In this document: in pieces, positions 22,110 through 30,880 of the stretch
How positions within the stretch are numbered: position 1 is the first letter of the stretch
Layout: each line of letters begins with the position of its first letter
Source of the DNA: Undaria pinnatifida
Lineage: Eukaryota; Sar; Phaeophyceae; Laminariales; Alariaceae
DNA length: 64,000 nucleotides
NCBI GenBank assembly: GCA_012845835.1
Contig: JABAKD010000020.1
Span: forward strand, 18,717,146-18,781,145
Direction: 5' to 3'
Translations under genes and position numbers: made by a program
The notes under the pieces: generated by a model
What the model saw: the letters and a program-made list of their open reading frames with translations, nothing else
What the model was told of the DNA's origin: nothing
Database searches by the model: none

Positions 22110-23458
22110 ATGGAACGAGCCGCCTGCCGCAAGCTGACTCTTTAACACCCATGAGAGTCGAATGCCTTATGAAGTTAGTGTCCCCCAATCTAGCTACTAG
22201 GGCAGTCATGGTACCAGGTACTGTGATAGAGGTATACCCGGTCCAAGGGGGAAGAGTTCTTATCCCCTTAAATGAAGTGACCATTACGGATTGGACTCGA
22301 CTGCTGCTGGCCGAAGTGTCCAAGCAAGGAGGGACGAGAGACACAGCCCGATACGCCTTGAAGAACATCAAGCTGGCGAAAGGAGAGGCATGGATGTCAG
22401 CATCCACCAGACTAGTGTTACACATGAGGGCGGCACTAGTGGATCACACTCGCCCTTACGCTTCCGAGGAACAGTACTTTTGGCGCTTTATAACGGAGGC
22501 TGATCTTATGACACTGGTAGATAGGGCCCTAAACCTATTTCTTTCACCGGTGCTGGACCGCATGTCGTTGGAATCCTACGTGGTTCTAGTACACAAGGAA
22601 ATCACAGCACAACTAGCTCACAGACCGGTGGACGTGAGCCACCCCAACTCGGACTATATGGTGCAGAGAGGGATTGTTTCAAGCAAGTGCTTCAACAACT
22701 TTGTGTACGACCTGTCCAGCCGGGCTAACCGGTACCACCCCGGCACGGATATGGCATTGGCATCCAATGACCGTAGCCTGGGAGCGGTGGGATTGCGGAG
22801 TTTGAAGAAGACCTTAGACGAAGGAGACGACGACCACGTCAAACCAAAGGAGTCGTCTCTCAGAAAGAGGAAGTCCTCCAGGGCGCTCAACTCCGTTAGG
22901 GCGATAGCTAAGCCAGTAATCGCGTTGTTGGAAGACCTGGTGACACAAGCCAGCGAGGAGAAGGAGGAGGAAGAGGATAACAGTGAAGACGAATCGGTGG
23001 CAGCTTTCGCAAATGTACCGGCATCCACTCCTGGCAAACATGGAACCCCCTTCATTGCGAAGAAGCCAGCGAGAAGGAACGAGAAGGAGCAACCCCAAGT
23101 GAACAAGCACGTCGCTAGGAGATACGAAACAACTCCAACTTCAGCGCCAACCACCACCGCCGGCACGGAAGGAAAGCACAAAGAACAACCCGAGAACGAA
23201 CTACCTCACCCGGAAGGCGACCCCGAGGCCATCAACAAGGCCATCAAGGACCGGAGGGTATGCTTTTACCACGCCCGAGGTGACGTCTGCCCCCACCAAC
23301 AGGCAGGCTGTCGTTTTTCTCATGACGAGACGCTCATTCCCTTCGGGTATTACCCGAGGGACAGAATGGCTGCTTTATCAGAAATGACACAGGCAGAGAT
23401 GGAGCAGGCATATGGAAAGGAGACAGCGCCCTGTGCTGACTTTGACCAAGAAGCCTGA
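22110..23458 (+). CDS. Gag C-terminal part: capsid-like region and CCCH zinc finger
   Basis: The frame (opening at 22,067, but gag-derived only from 22,110) continues exactly where the inverted N-terminal part breaks off (GTSRLPQADSL then TPMRVECLMK). Residues after this look like a helical capsid region, followed by an acidic E/D-rich stretch and a basic segment. Near the end is C-x8-C-x6-C-x3-H (codons at 23,261, 23,288, 23,309 and 23,321). This is a CCCH-type finger rather than the CCHC zinc knuckle usual in retroelement Gag. The frame stops at a single UGA (23,456-23,458) in the same frame as pol. Gag packages element RNA in cytoplasmic particles. Confidence 0.85.
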
Positions 23459-23488
23459 AGGTGCGCCCCAGAGGATCATCCTCTGGGG
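23456..23488 (+). promoter_or_regulatory. In-frame UGA with downstream hairpin: candidate stop-readthrough signal
   Basis: The gag stop UGA (23,456-23,458) is followed after 7 nt by CCCCAGAGGA, a TCA loop and TCCTCTGGGG (23,466-23,488), a perfect 10-bp stem. Reading straight on, the frame stays open with no other stop into pol. A stem a few nt after a single in-frame stop is the arrangement used for gag-pol readthrough in some retroviruses. Function here is inferred. Confidence 0.65.
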
Positions 23489-26400
23489 AGCATTGAATCG
23501 CATCACAGGCAAGAAGAGGAAGCAACGCATGCAATATCGGACTGCGCGCCTGTCAAAAATGGAGGAGGGACACGGCAGGCATGGGTCAAGGCCACCATTT
23601 GGCACCCTACTAGAAGCAGTTGCCGATTGCCTGTGGACGTTCTAATAGACACAGGAGCAGGGGGAGGGAATTATGCGTCGGAGTATTTCGTTCGCTCAGT
23701 AGAGCGAAACGCAAGGGGGGGGGGGAGTATAATTAGCTCCAAGGGTAAAGGTTTGCTTAGGGCGGCGAATCCTATCCAGAGTGGAGTTCCCCCCATGAAC
23801 ATCGTTGGGTCGTGCGACATTCCGTTAGTGTTCATGCCGGAAGACCGAGTGAGAAGGATAACGGTCAGGGTGGTAGAGGGGCTACCATATGGGTTGATTC
23901 TAGGCGCTGCGTTCCTTGGAGAGCACGAGAGCGTGCTCAATTTCGCGGAGGGAGGAGGCTTTAAGCCAGCTCCAGAATCGCCATGGGTACCGCTGAGATC
24001 GATGGCAGGGTGCCCGACGCTATCGGAAAGAAAGGCAACGGGTTGGAAAGCAACACCCAGGAAGAACCAGGAAATCCCTGCAGCGATACTTGGAAAGGAG
24101 GCGACACCGTGGGAACGCTTTTGTGCAGTGGCACCGCCGTTCGCAGAGAAAGAGCCGGAAGGGTTGACAGAACCGGACACAGTCCCAAAGGAGAGCGAAG
24201 TCGTGTGGGAGGATGACGGTAGCCTGCAGTGGAACATGCGCCTAGCAAAGGAGGTAAAGGTGGGGGGTTTCGTTAGCGTGCAAAAGGAAGCCTTCGTGAC
24301 GGGCCCCCAACCACAAGATCGCCAGTTAGTACTGGTCATACCAACGCAACCATACGACATGGAGCTGGGAGCTGAGTCGGGGGTAGCCAGGGGTGTGCAA
24401 TGGTGGTACCCGGGCAACCCTTTACAATACAAAGTCGTCAACCGAACGAAAACCGCGATGACCATACAGCAAGGTGTTGTGGTAGCGAAGGTATTTGCAA
24501 CCAACTCCAGTGATACAGAGAGAATGCGGTTGCTACTTGATCGGTCGGTGGAAAAAGAGCCCGTTCCAGCTGTCGAGGGAGAAAGAGGAGGAACGGAGAG
24601 GCCAACGGGTGACCTCGAGGAAGTTGCAGTTGACATAGCCGAAGCCAACATGGGGCAGTTAAGTCAGGGTTGCAAGTCAAACTTGTTGGAACTGTTGCGT
24701 GAATATCGTGATCGCGGACTGTTCCCGGCTAACCCCAAGGTAGTGCCAGCGTGCCACGGGGCTAAGCTACGGTTGCCCCTGACCAGGGAGGATTGCACAC
24801 CCTATGCGGCTAAGCAACGACGATATTCCCCAGAGGAGGAAGCCATGATTCAGAGCGAGGTGACGAAACAGTTTCAAACCGGGGCCATCCGTAGATCGAC
24901 ATCAGCGTGGGCAGCCAATTGTGTCGTGGTTCGCAAGAAGGATGGAACGGCGAGGGTTTGCCAGGATTACCGGGGGCTGAACACGTTGCTAAAGTCGGAT
25001 AGTGGAGGCCTAGGAGATATCCAAAGCATCTTTGACGGCATGAAGGGTGCGAGCTGTTTTACGTCAATAGATCTGGCTTCAGGATTCACCCAACTAGAGA
25101 TCGAAGAAGACGATAAGCACAAGACCGCATTCAGAGACGCCCACGGTACACTGTGGGAGCTCAACCGATGCGGGTTTGGACTGAAGACTCTACCAGCAGG
25201 CTTTGCAGCCTTCTTTGGCGGAGCTCTCGGTCCGTTGAAAGGGAAGGGAGTCCAAAACTGGTTGGATGACATCATCATCTACACCCAACAGGTGGAAGGA
25301 CATCTCGACCTATTGAGGCAAGTGCTAGAGAAACTATCGAGGGCCGGTCTGTTGGTGAACTTCTCTAAATCATGGTGGTGCTGTCCTCAGCAAGAGTTTG
25401 TGGGCATGGTGGTGGACAGCCTAGAAGTGCGCCCGTCACAGTCTAAGATCGACGCCGTTGCTCAACTTACTAGGGACAACACGGTGGAGGAAGTGAGGGC
25501 ACTGCTGGGTATGACAGGCTACCTGAGGAAGTTCGTCCCCCGATACAGCGCGCTGGTAGCGCCAATCTCGAATCTTCTTCGTGACAAGCGTTTCGCGTCG
25601 AAACGAGCGAGGAAACTCAAGGTTCCATGGGGAGAGGAGCAAGACAAAGCGTTGGCGGCGCTAATCCTCGCTCTGACATCACCACCGATTTTGGCTATGC
25701 CAGACTGGAACAGGCCGTTCCAGCTCCACACGGGTGCCAGCGAGTTGGGAGCAGGAGCAGTTCTTACCCAGACACATGAAGGTTCTGAACGTGTCTTGGG
25801 GTATGCTAGTCACCGGTGGTCTCGAACCGACGCTAGACGGTCACCTACGGAACGGGAAGTGATGGCGGTGTTATGGGCGGTAGACCACTTCAGACCGTAC
25901 GTATGGGGCAGGAGATTTACTCTCATCACCGATTGCTCGGCGCTGACATGGCTGTTTAAAAGCAGGGACCTTTCGTCCAAGCTACACAGGTGGGCTCTGC
26001 GTCTAATTGAATACGACATGGATCTGCAGTGGCGGCCTCGCACCCGCCACCAATTCCCGGACGCCTTGTCTCGACTACCTTGCTCGGAGTCACCTGGCAA
26101 GGACATCAACGAGGCTTTCCCTGACGACACATCGAGTCGCCAAACGTACCGGGGACCGGAGGGACCAGTACTGGACGGCATACCCCTCAAGGGGCTTGGT
26201 GCAGATCAGGTGGACGAGCCCACAGCGGAGAGTGTGGTAGCTGTGGCGGGAGGAGCGATTACCTCGGAGGGCATGGCAGACAGTGTTGAGGGAGCCGCAC
26301 AGATCTTACTATGCCCAAGACCTTTGAAGCCGAGGACAGAAGAGAATGGGTTTGGTATGGGAGACGGTGGGAGCTTCGAAGGACTTGCTGGCCTGGAAGA

Positions 26401-28390
26401 AATCGGAGGAGTTACAAGAGCTGTTACAAGGGCTTTATCCCGGGAGACATCGCAGTCTTTGCTAGCTCCAACGTCACAGCAGACACCTCAGCAGCCACAG
26501 CCTATGGAGGAGGACTCCACCCTTTGCCGCAGGGGAGGCGCGACAGAGGTTAACGAGCAGAACAAGACCCATCCAACCATTTTAGCGGAAACGGCCGACA
26601 TACTGCAGAACTCGCGACTGTTGGAGGAAAAGCAGAGGCGAGATGCAGCGCTGGAACCTATTCTAGCCAAGCTTGGCTCGGGGGAAATTAGAGGAGAGTA
26701 CCTTTTGGACGACGAAGGCCTTCTTTGGTATGCCCCTAAAGGCGCGGACCCTAAGTTAGCAATACCGAGGGTGATGGTACCAGGGGTCTTGGCGCTGGTT
26801 CACAGCATGTTTGGCCATCCAGGCGTGGCGCGCACGACGCTGCTCCTTAAAGGCAAGTACAATTGGCCGACGTTGGTCAAGGACGTGCGCGAATATGTGC
26901 TCTCGTGTGGCTGCAGGAGAAGGAAGCGGGCCAACAGTCAGCGAGTAGCTATGATGCCAGCCAAGTTTCTGCGGCCTTGGGAAGTTCTAGAAATGGACAT
27001 CCAAGACCTCAAACAAGAGTATCAAGACGGAAACAGGTACCTGTTGGTTGTGGTGGATAGAGCCAGCAAGTTCCTGTTCGCATGTCCGTTGCCGTCGAAG
27101 GATGCCGTCGGGGTGAGTCGCAAGCTGTTAGAACTCCTTTTGACCTTCGGGGTGCCGTTGTCGATCCGCAGCGATGCTGGGGGGGAGTTCACAGCGCAGG
27201 TGGTGAAACGTTTGTGCCAGTGGTTGAGAGTGTCGATAGACTATGGTCCCGCCAACCACCCCCGTGCCCAGGGAGCGGTCGAAAGGGTGGGGGGGTGGCT
27301 CCAGGAGGTATTATCCGAACTCTGCAAGTCTTGGCCTAGGATATGCGATCGGTATGTACTCCCAGCATGCTGGATCCAGCGTGTTACCCCAGATCCTAGC
27401 CTACCCTCGTCGCCGACACCATTTCGTCTATTGTTCGGTCGGGATGCCCGCACACAGTTGGACTCGATAACGCCTGTCGTCGATGGTGTGGAATATCAAG
27501 GGGGATTGGACGCTTTCGTGGCGGATCAACAAGCGTTCAGAAAGGTACGCGAAGCCCTAGAGAAAAGGCAAGCTGCCAAGGATCGAAGTAGGCGAAGCTA
27601 TAATGACGGCATAGGTCGTGCTTCGCCAGGGGGACAATCCAGGATCGGTGACTACGTGTTGGTTAAGGAGGCGGCCAGCACACTATCGAGGGAAGGGGTT
27701 CACTCGAAGTTAGCACACGAACACTGGACGGGACCATGGCAGGTAGTCCGTATAATACATCCAGGCCTTAGTTACGCGGTGCATATGAATGGCCGCAGTA
27801 TCAGGAAGAGAATGGTGTCTGCGGCGGACATCAAACCCTTTCATGAACGCCCGGTGGAACTTCGCCATGCTTTTGAGGACGAGTTCGCGCACTTGGCCTG
27901 GGGACCGGATGTTGGACTTGCTGAGGTTTCCATTGCGGCAGCACCGCTGTACACGCTAATCGACCGTAAAGTTTCGTGGGTCACAGAAGGCACATGGGTC
28001 TGGGAATACACGGGCAGGCACCTGGACGGCGTCGAATCTAACTGGCTGAACGAGGAAGAAGTACAAGAAAGCTTCACGCCACTACAGCTGGACGTGTTTC
28101 ACGCTTTGTGGGAGAGGTATTATGGAGCGGATCACCGGACTCGACCACCAGGAGTGCCTACAAGGGGGGAAAGGGAAGCAGTTTCCAGGGAAGAGGCGTT
28201 AAAGGCATTGCCGGTAGGAACTAAAGTCAGGAGGGAGTTTGCAGACATCCGTGGCCGGAGGAAGGTGTTCGTAGGGGAGTACGATTTCAGCAACCCATAC
28301 TGGCGAGTGAGATACCCAGACGGTGACTGGGAGGAGCTGAATCGGCACGAGGTGAATCAAGGGAAGGAGTTAGCGACAGCTTCATCTTAA
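23459..28390 (+). CDS. Pol polyprotein, Ty3/gypsy-type (PR-RT-RNase H-IN), 1,587 codons from 23,627
   Basis: Numbered from the non-AUG codon at 23,627, with no stop back to the gag UGA. Protease D8-T-G-A. Reverse transcriptase with D547-D548 in WLDDIIIY. RNase H with E744, D769 and D812, but the first catalytic Asp is replaced by Gly703 (HTGAS). Integrase zinc region H1059-x4-H1064 with C1094-x-C1096 (CxC instead of CxxC). DDE core D1124-x58-D1183-x35-E1219. GPY/F-like module near 1369 (GPW). A C-terminal Tudor-like segment lies at ~1531-1578 (WRVRYPDGDWEEL). The order RT-RH-IN is that of Ty3/gypsy. No ATG precedes the protease, so it would be made as a Gag-Pol fusion. The Gly703 change and the broken gag imply a non-autonomous copy. 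Confidence 0.93.
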   Translation, partial: RCAPEDHPLGSIESHHRQEEEATHAISDCAPVKNGGGTRQAWVKATIWHPTRSSCRLPVDVLIDTGAGGGNYASEYFVRSVERNARGGGSIISSKGKGLLRAANPIQSGVPPMNIVGSCDIPLVFMPEDRVRRITVRVVEGLPYGLILGAAFLGEHESVLNFAEGGGFKPAPESPWVPLRSMAGCPTLSERKATGWKATPRKNQEIPAAILGKEATPWERFCAVAPPFAEKEPEGLTEPDTVPKESEVVWEDDGSLQWNMRLAKEVKVGGFVSVQKEAFVTGPQPQDRQLVLVIPTQPYDMELGAESGVARGVQWWYPGNPLQYKVVNRTKTAMTIQQGVVVAKVFATNSSDTERMRLLLDRSVEKEPVPAVEGERGGTERPTGDLEEVAVDIAEANMGQLSQGCKSNLLELLREYRDRGLFPANPKVVPACHGAKLRLPLTREDCTPYAAKQRRYSPEEEAMIQSEVTKQFQTGAIRRSTSAWAANCVVVRKKDGTARVCQDYRGLNTLLKSDSGGLGDIQSIFDGMKGASCFTSIDLASGFTQLEIEEDDKHKTAFRDAHGTLWELNRCGFGLKTLPAGFAAFFGGALGPLKGKGVQNWLDDIIIYTQQVEGHLDLLRQVLEKLSRAGLLVNFSKSWWCCPQQEFVGMVVDSLEVRPSQSKIDAVAQLTRDNTVEEVRALLGMTGYLRKFVPRYSALVAPISNLLRDKRFASKRARKLKVPWGEEQDKALAALILALTSPPILAMPDWNRPFQLHTGASELGAGAVLTQTHEGSERVLGYASHRWSRTDARRSPTEREVMAVLWAVDHFRPYVWGRRFTLITDCSALTWLFKSRDLSSKLHRWALRLIEYDMDLQWRPRTRHQFPDALSRLPCSESPGKDINEAFPDDTSSRQTYRGPEGPVLDGIPLKGLGADQVDEPTAESVVAVAGGAITSEGMADSVEGAAQILLCPRPLKPRTEENGFGMGDGGSFEGLAGLEEIGGVTRAVTRALSRETSQSLLAPTSQQTPQQPQPMEEDSTLCRRGGATEVNEQNKTHPTILAETADILQNSRLLEEKQRRDAALEPILAKLGSGEIRGEYLLDDEGLLWYAPKGADPKLAIPRVMVPGVLALVHSMFGHPGVARTTLLLKGKYNWPTLVKDVREYVLSCGCRRRKRANSQRVAMMPAKFLRPWEVLEMDIQDLKQEYQDGNRYLLVVVDRASKFLFACPLPSKDAVGVSRKLLELLLTFGVPLSIRSDAGGEFTAQVVKRLCQWLRVSIDYGPANHPRAQGAVERVGGWLQEVLSELCKSWPRICDRYVLPACWIQRVTPDPSLPSSPTPFRLLFGRDARTQLDSITPVVDGVEYQGGLDAFVADQQAFRKVREALEKRQAAKDRSRRSYNDGIGRASPGGQSRIGDYVLVKEAASTLSREGVHSKLAHEHWTGPWQVVRIIHPGLSYAVHMNGRSIRKRMVSAADIKPFHERPVELRHAFEDEFAHLAWGPDVGLAEVSIAAAPLYTLIDRKVSWVTEGTWVWEYTGRHLDGVESNWLNEEEVQESFTPLQLDVFHALWERYYGADHRTRPPGVPTRGEREAVSREEALKALPVGTKVRREFADIRGRRKVFVGEYDFSNPYWRVRYPDGDWEELNRHEVNQGKELATASS

Positions 28391-28585
28391 ACCGGTTGTC
28401 AGGGAGTTGGTCCAGTTAAGAGCCATGGAGTCTGGAAAGGAGACGCAATGCCAGGAGCCAGGAAAGAAAAGAAATGGGCGGCCTCGGCCTAAACCGTTTG
28501 CTTAGGCGGCAGGTCTGGCTGGGAAGGGTGGAGGAGTTCCGTTGGCTAAAGCCGCATCATTCTAAGCTCTGGAGGACAGTACCAG
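28391..28585 (+). mobile_element. 3' untranslated part of the large element
   Basis: Short GC-rich stretch between the pol stop and the G-rich tract, without a frame of note. Confidence 0.6.
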
Positions 28586-28596
28586 ACTTGGGGGGG
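28586..28596 (+). other. Polypurine-type tract
   Basis: GACTTGGGGGG-type sequence with a run of Gs directly abuts the 3' LTR, the expected site of plus-strand priming. It is short and interrupted by CTT. Confidence 0.65.
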
Positions 28597-29103
28597 TGTT
28601 ACGGCAAGCCAACGTGGAAACATGAAAAATACGGTGGGCCGTAGTCTGATGATTACGACTCACCGGGCGCAGACGCAGTGATGGGTAGCTCTGTGGGTGT
28701 CGGAAGGACGTTTCATCTAAAAAGCGGTTTCATCCGCCGGATCGTAACGCCGGACCCAGGTGGTAGCGCATGTTGCGTCCACCTGACATCACCTGGTGTT
28801 TAGTCAACACCACCCCCTAAAAAAAGAAAAAGTGCGATCAAAAGTTAAAAGTTAAAAAGGCATATCAACTGTTCACCCGTGCATAAACGACTGCTCGCTT
28901 GTGCATCCACATCATCCATCAACTGTCATCTCACGTGCTTGCGAGACTCAACGGTTTAACTTCGCTCAAAGTCTGGAGTTTTGGATCAATCAGAGGAATC
29001 AAAAGTACTGCTGGATACTGAATACGAACTCTCAAGGCAGCAGGTGAGTCATAACTAGTCCCGTGGAAATATAGTTGCGCAGGTCCGACTCGCTGCCGTA
29101 TCA
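28597..29103 (+). mobile_element. 3' LTR of the large gypsy-type element
   Basis: 507 bp, TGTTACGG to GTATCA, matching the 5' LTR with about ten single-base differences and no length change. It is followed by the ATAT target-site duplication. Confidence 0.92.
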
Positions 29104-29107
29104 ATAT
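29104..29107. other. Target-site duplication ATAT (right)
   Basis: Matches 15,501-15,504. Confidence 0.75.
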
Positions 29108-29149
29108 CTCTGAAACAGCCGGGTGGATAGGTGGTGACTAAAACTATTA

Positions 29150-29610
29150 GAAGAGTCCTCTTTTCTCCTGTTTGCCGTGGCGTAGGTTGCGCTGATGATA
29201 ATTGTGAGCTCAGATCCTGGCTTCTTTGTAGTACTAGCCTAGGGGTTAGCGGACGTTTTTTAGTCCTTCTCCCTTGGCTGTATAATACATCAGTGTGCGA
29301 ACCAGCTCTTCTCAGATAGTGTGGGATAAAGCAGTGGCAACACCTCCCGCAAGGGTCGGTGTACCCACCCGGTCGCGGACAGGAGTTACCCACCAGTATT
29401 TTGAGACAACTTGGTGGATCTTTCATATCTCGACCGACGATTGACCTGACTCAAACAAGAGCCCTCTTGTCTCCTGTATGCCGTGGCGTAGGTTGCGTTG
29501 ATGTTAATTGTGAGCTCAGATCCTGGCTGCTCTTAGTACCGCCTCTTTATTAGGGTAGGGGTTAGGGGATACCAGAAATAGTAGTAGTAAGCGCCCCTTT
29601 CCCTTGGCTG
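29150..29610. repeat. Tandem pair of ~306-bp units
   Basis: GCCGTGGCGTAGGTTGCGNTGATG and TGAGCTCAGATCCTGGCT occur at 29,174 and 29,480 with conserved order. CTTTCCCTTGGCTGTAT-like ends close each unit. Part of the unit (29,315-29,440) also lies left of the large element at 15,315-15,450. Confidence 0.75.
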
Positions 29611-29666
29611 TATTCATATATATATAAGATCATTCTTTGTTTCAGGGGTTCAGTCAGGAGTTTTTT

Positions 29667-29840
29667 TTCGTCTCGGCCTAAGTATGCGATTCGCGGAACT
29701 GGAATTCTCGGTCAAATAGCTTCGTTCGAGCGCCGGCTTCGGGGGGCGGCTCCAACGCCCCTCGTCCTGCCGTGTCCGTTCCGCAAATCGACGTGAACGC
29801 GGACGGATGCCGAGCGAGACAAGCGAGTAGTTGCAAAAAT
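29667..29840 (+). repeat. Dispersed repeat R4, copy 1
   Basis: CTCGGTCAAATAGCTTCGTTCG, a GGGGGGCGGCTCCAACG box and GTGAACGCGGACGGATGC then GAGCGAGACAAGCGAG. Related copies lie at 32,265-32,430, 33,095-33,180 (short) and 63,740-63,910 (diverged). Confidence 0.7.
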
Positions 29841-30002
29841 ACCGCATGTCGAGGAGAAATTCCGGAGATTTTGGTTGTTTCTTAATGTCTGCAGCGCATG
29901 GATGATTTACAAAATTGGCATCATTTCCAAACGGTAGTTGCTCATGTTTTGAATTTTGCGGTGGCATACTCTCTCCCTCGAGCATTTGTTTTGCTTGACG
30001 TC

Positions 30003-30880
30003 TACAGGGCTGGAGCGTTTGTTTGTTTTGATTGACGTCTGCAGAGCTTGAACAACAAATGAAACACGTAAAATTCTTTGGGGGGCGGCTCCAACGCGTA
30101 GAAGTCTTCGGGGGGCGGCTCCAACCCCCCTGGCCCTTCCTTATCCGTAAGGCACCTCGACGTGAACGCGGATGGATGCTGAGCGAGACAAGGGAGAAGT
30201 TGCAAAAATATTGTATTTTGATGAGGTAATCTTGCAGCTTCGGTTGTATCTTATAATAACGTCTGCAGCGTCTGGATAATTTCCAAAATTGACATCATTC
30301 CAAAACGTTGGGTAGTTGCTAAAGTTTTGAATTGTGCCGTAGTATTCTCTCGAGCGTTTGTTTTGCTTGACGTCTGCAGGGCTTAAGCGCGTGTTATAAT
30401 ACCTGTAGTAGATCGCTCTAATTCGTCTTTTTAGTTTGGTTTGCTTGACGTCTGCAGGGCTTAAGCGTTTGTTTGTTTTGATTGACGTCTGCAGGGCTTG
30501 AACAACGAATGAAACACGTGAAAGTCTTTGGGGGGCGGCTCCAACTCGTAAAAATCTTTGGGGGGCGGCTCCAACGCGTAGAAGTCTTCGGGGGGCGGCT
30601 CCAACCCCCCTGGCCCTTCCTTATCCGTTGGGCACCTCGACGTGAACGCGGATGGATGCTGCGCCAGACAAGAGAGAAGTTGCAAAAATATTGTATTTTG
30701 AGAAGGTGACCTTGCGACTTCGGTTGTATCTTATAATAACGTCTGCAGCGTCTGAATGATTTCCAAAATTGGCATCATTTCCAAACGGTAGGTAGTTGCT
30801 AAAGTTTTGAATTTTGCCGTGGTATACTCTCGAGCGTTTGTTTGCTTGACGTCTGCAGGGCTTGAGCGCGTGTTATAATA
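30003..30880 (+). repeat. Two ~450-bp direct repeats containing a 28-30-bp minisatellite
   Basis: GACGTCTGCAGNGCTTGAAC blocks start the copies at 30,035 and 30,486. Each holds units of GGGGGGCGGCTCCAACNCGT: two units in the first copy and three in the second, so the copies differ by one unit. The CTGCAGGGCTT phrase recurs around ten times from 29,997 to 32,180. Confidence 0.8.
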
